The notes below the pieces were generated by a model. It saw only the letters and a list, made by a program, of their open reading frames with translations, did not search any database and was not told where the DNA came from. A stretch of DNA of 64,000 bases from Paraburkholderia sacchari. GTDB lineage: Bacteria; Pseudomonadota; Gammaproteobacteria; Burkholderiales; Burkholderiaceae. The stretch's first letter is position 1. Each line of letters opens with the position of its first letter. Below are positions 63,839-64,000 of this stretch, piece after piece. Both the position numbers and the translations under genes were made by a program. Where the stretch lies: NCBI RefSeq assembly GCF_000785435.2, contig NZ_JTDB02000002.1:1034284-1098283 (forward strand), given 5' to 3'.

Positions 63839-64000
63839 TCATTTACCTTGAGGTCGCAGATACGCGAGCCAGCGGCGCTCGGCTTGGCGGAACAGCCATA
63901 CGAGCGTGAAAGAAATGATCAGGTACAGCAGGGCGGCGATGCCGAACGCGCCGAACGACTGGTAGGTCGCCGAGTTCACGTCGCGCGCGATTTTCAGGAT
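63839..64000 (-). CDS. Polar amino-acid ABC transporter permease, C-terminal part (cut by window edge)
   Basis: The last 53 codons of a HisM/HisQ-type permease. The visible end reads [20 protein letters not shown], a hydrophobic helix ([17 protein letters not shown]) and [20 protein letters not shown]. This pattern, a last TM helix followed by a short basic tail, is typical of this family. It directly precedes the ATPase gene on the same strand, as in his/art operons. The start lies beyond 64000. Confidence 0.85.
   Translation of the reverse strand: MLKIARDVNSATYQSFGAFGIAALLYLIISFTLVWLFRQAERRWLAYLRPQGK

Overview
The window looks like the chromosome of a Burkholderiaceae bacterium, most likely Burkholderia sensu lato (Paraburkholderia, Caballeronia or a relative). 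Support comes from very GC-rich coding DNA, the DUF3460-scpA-panC-panD string, a fused HemD/HemX between hemC and a TPR HemY, ppc beside hemC, a glutamine-dependent nadE followed by glnB, and OmpC-type porins. This is inferred from gene content; no database was searched. No rRNA, tRNA, CRISPR array, insertion sequence or prophage was recognised.

Layout. 1-423: start of zapA and a coiled-coil division gene. 826-7726: a cobalamin uptake and nucleotide-loop island, btuC-btuD-cobT-cobS-cobC on + facing cobU-cbiB-btuF on -. btuF is fused to the first ~38 codons of a threonine-phosphate decarboxylase whose remainder is gone. 7904-12077: a thioesterase, an orphan ParA, panD/panC, scpA and DUF3460. 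12439-18804: tamA-tamB. 19643-27019: a chaperone-usher fimbrial cluster of pilin, chaperone, usher, two-domain adhesin, second pilin, an usher 3'-end remnant and a second adhesin; it shows signs of a tandem duplication. 27105-36502: metG, an OmpA-like lipoprotein, mrp, a copper-site-deficient SOD-like lipoprotein, dcd, a large PLP amino-acid decarboxylase and a DUF1311 protein. 36900-39351: a kexin-like serine protease lipoprotein without a recognisable propeptide, followed 19 bp later by a small secreted protein that may be its separately encoded propeptide-type chaperone or inhibitor. 39576-44076: bestrophin, argH, and a divergent regulator/methyltransferase pair sharing an operator-like palindrome. 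44214-52126: ppc and the heme genes hemC-hemDX-hemY. 52228-55888: an aldehyde dehydrogenase-SDR-MFS catabolic operon. 56159-64000: ppa, a GIY-YIG protein, a FemAB-like acyltransferase, nadE, glnB, a porin and the start of a polar amino-acid ABC importer.

How the genes work together. BtuCDF imports corrinoids, and CobU/CobT/CobS/CobC can rebuild the nucleotide loop from cobinamide. CbiB, however, has lost its neighbouring aminopropanol-phosphate enzyme. PanC and PanD make pantothenate. TamA/TamB support outer-membrane assembly. HemC and HemD lead to uroporphyrinogen III. GlnB, NadE, Ppc and ArgH are core nitrogen and carbon metabolism. The points most worth following are the protease plus small secreted partner, the decarboxylase-BtuF fusion, the duplicated adhesin unit with its usher remnant, and the SOD-like protein that has lost most metal ligands.
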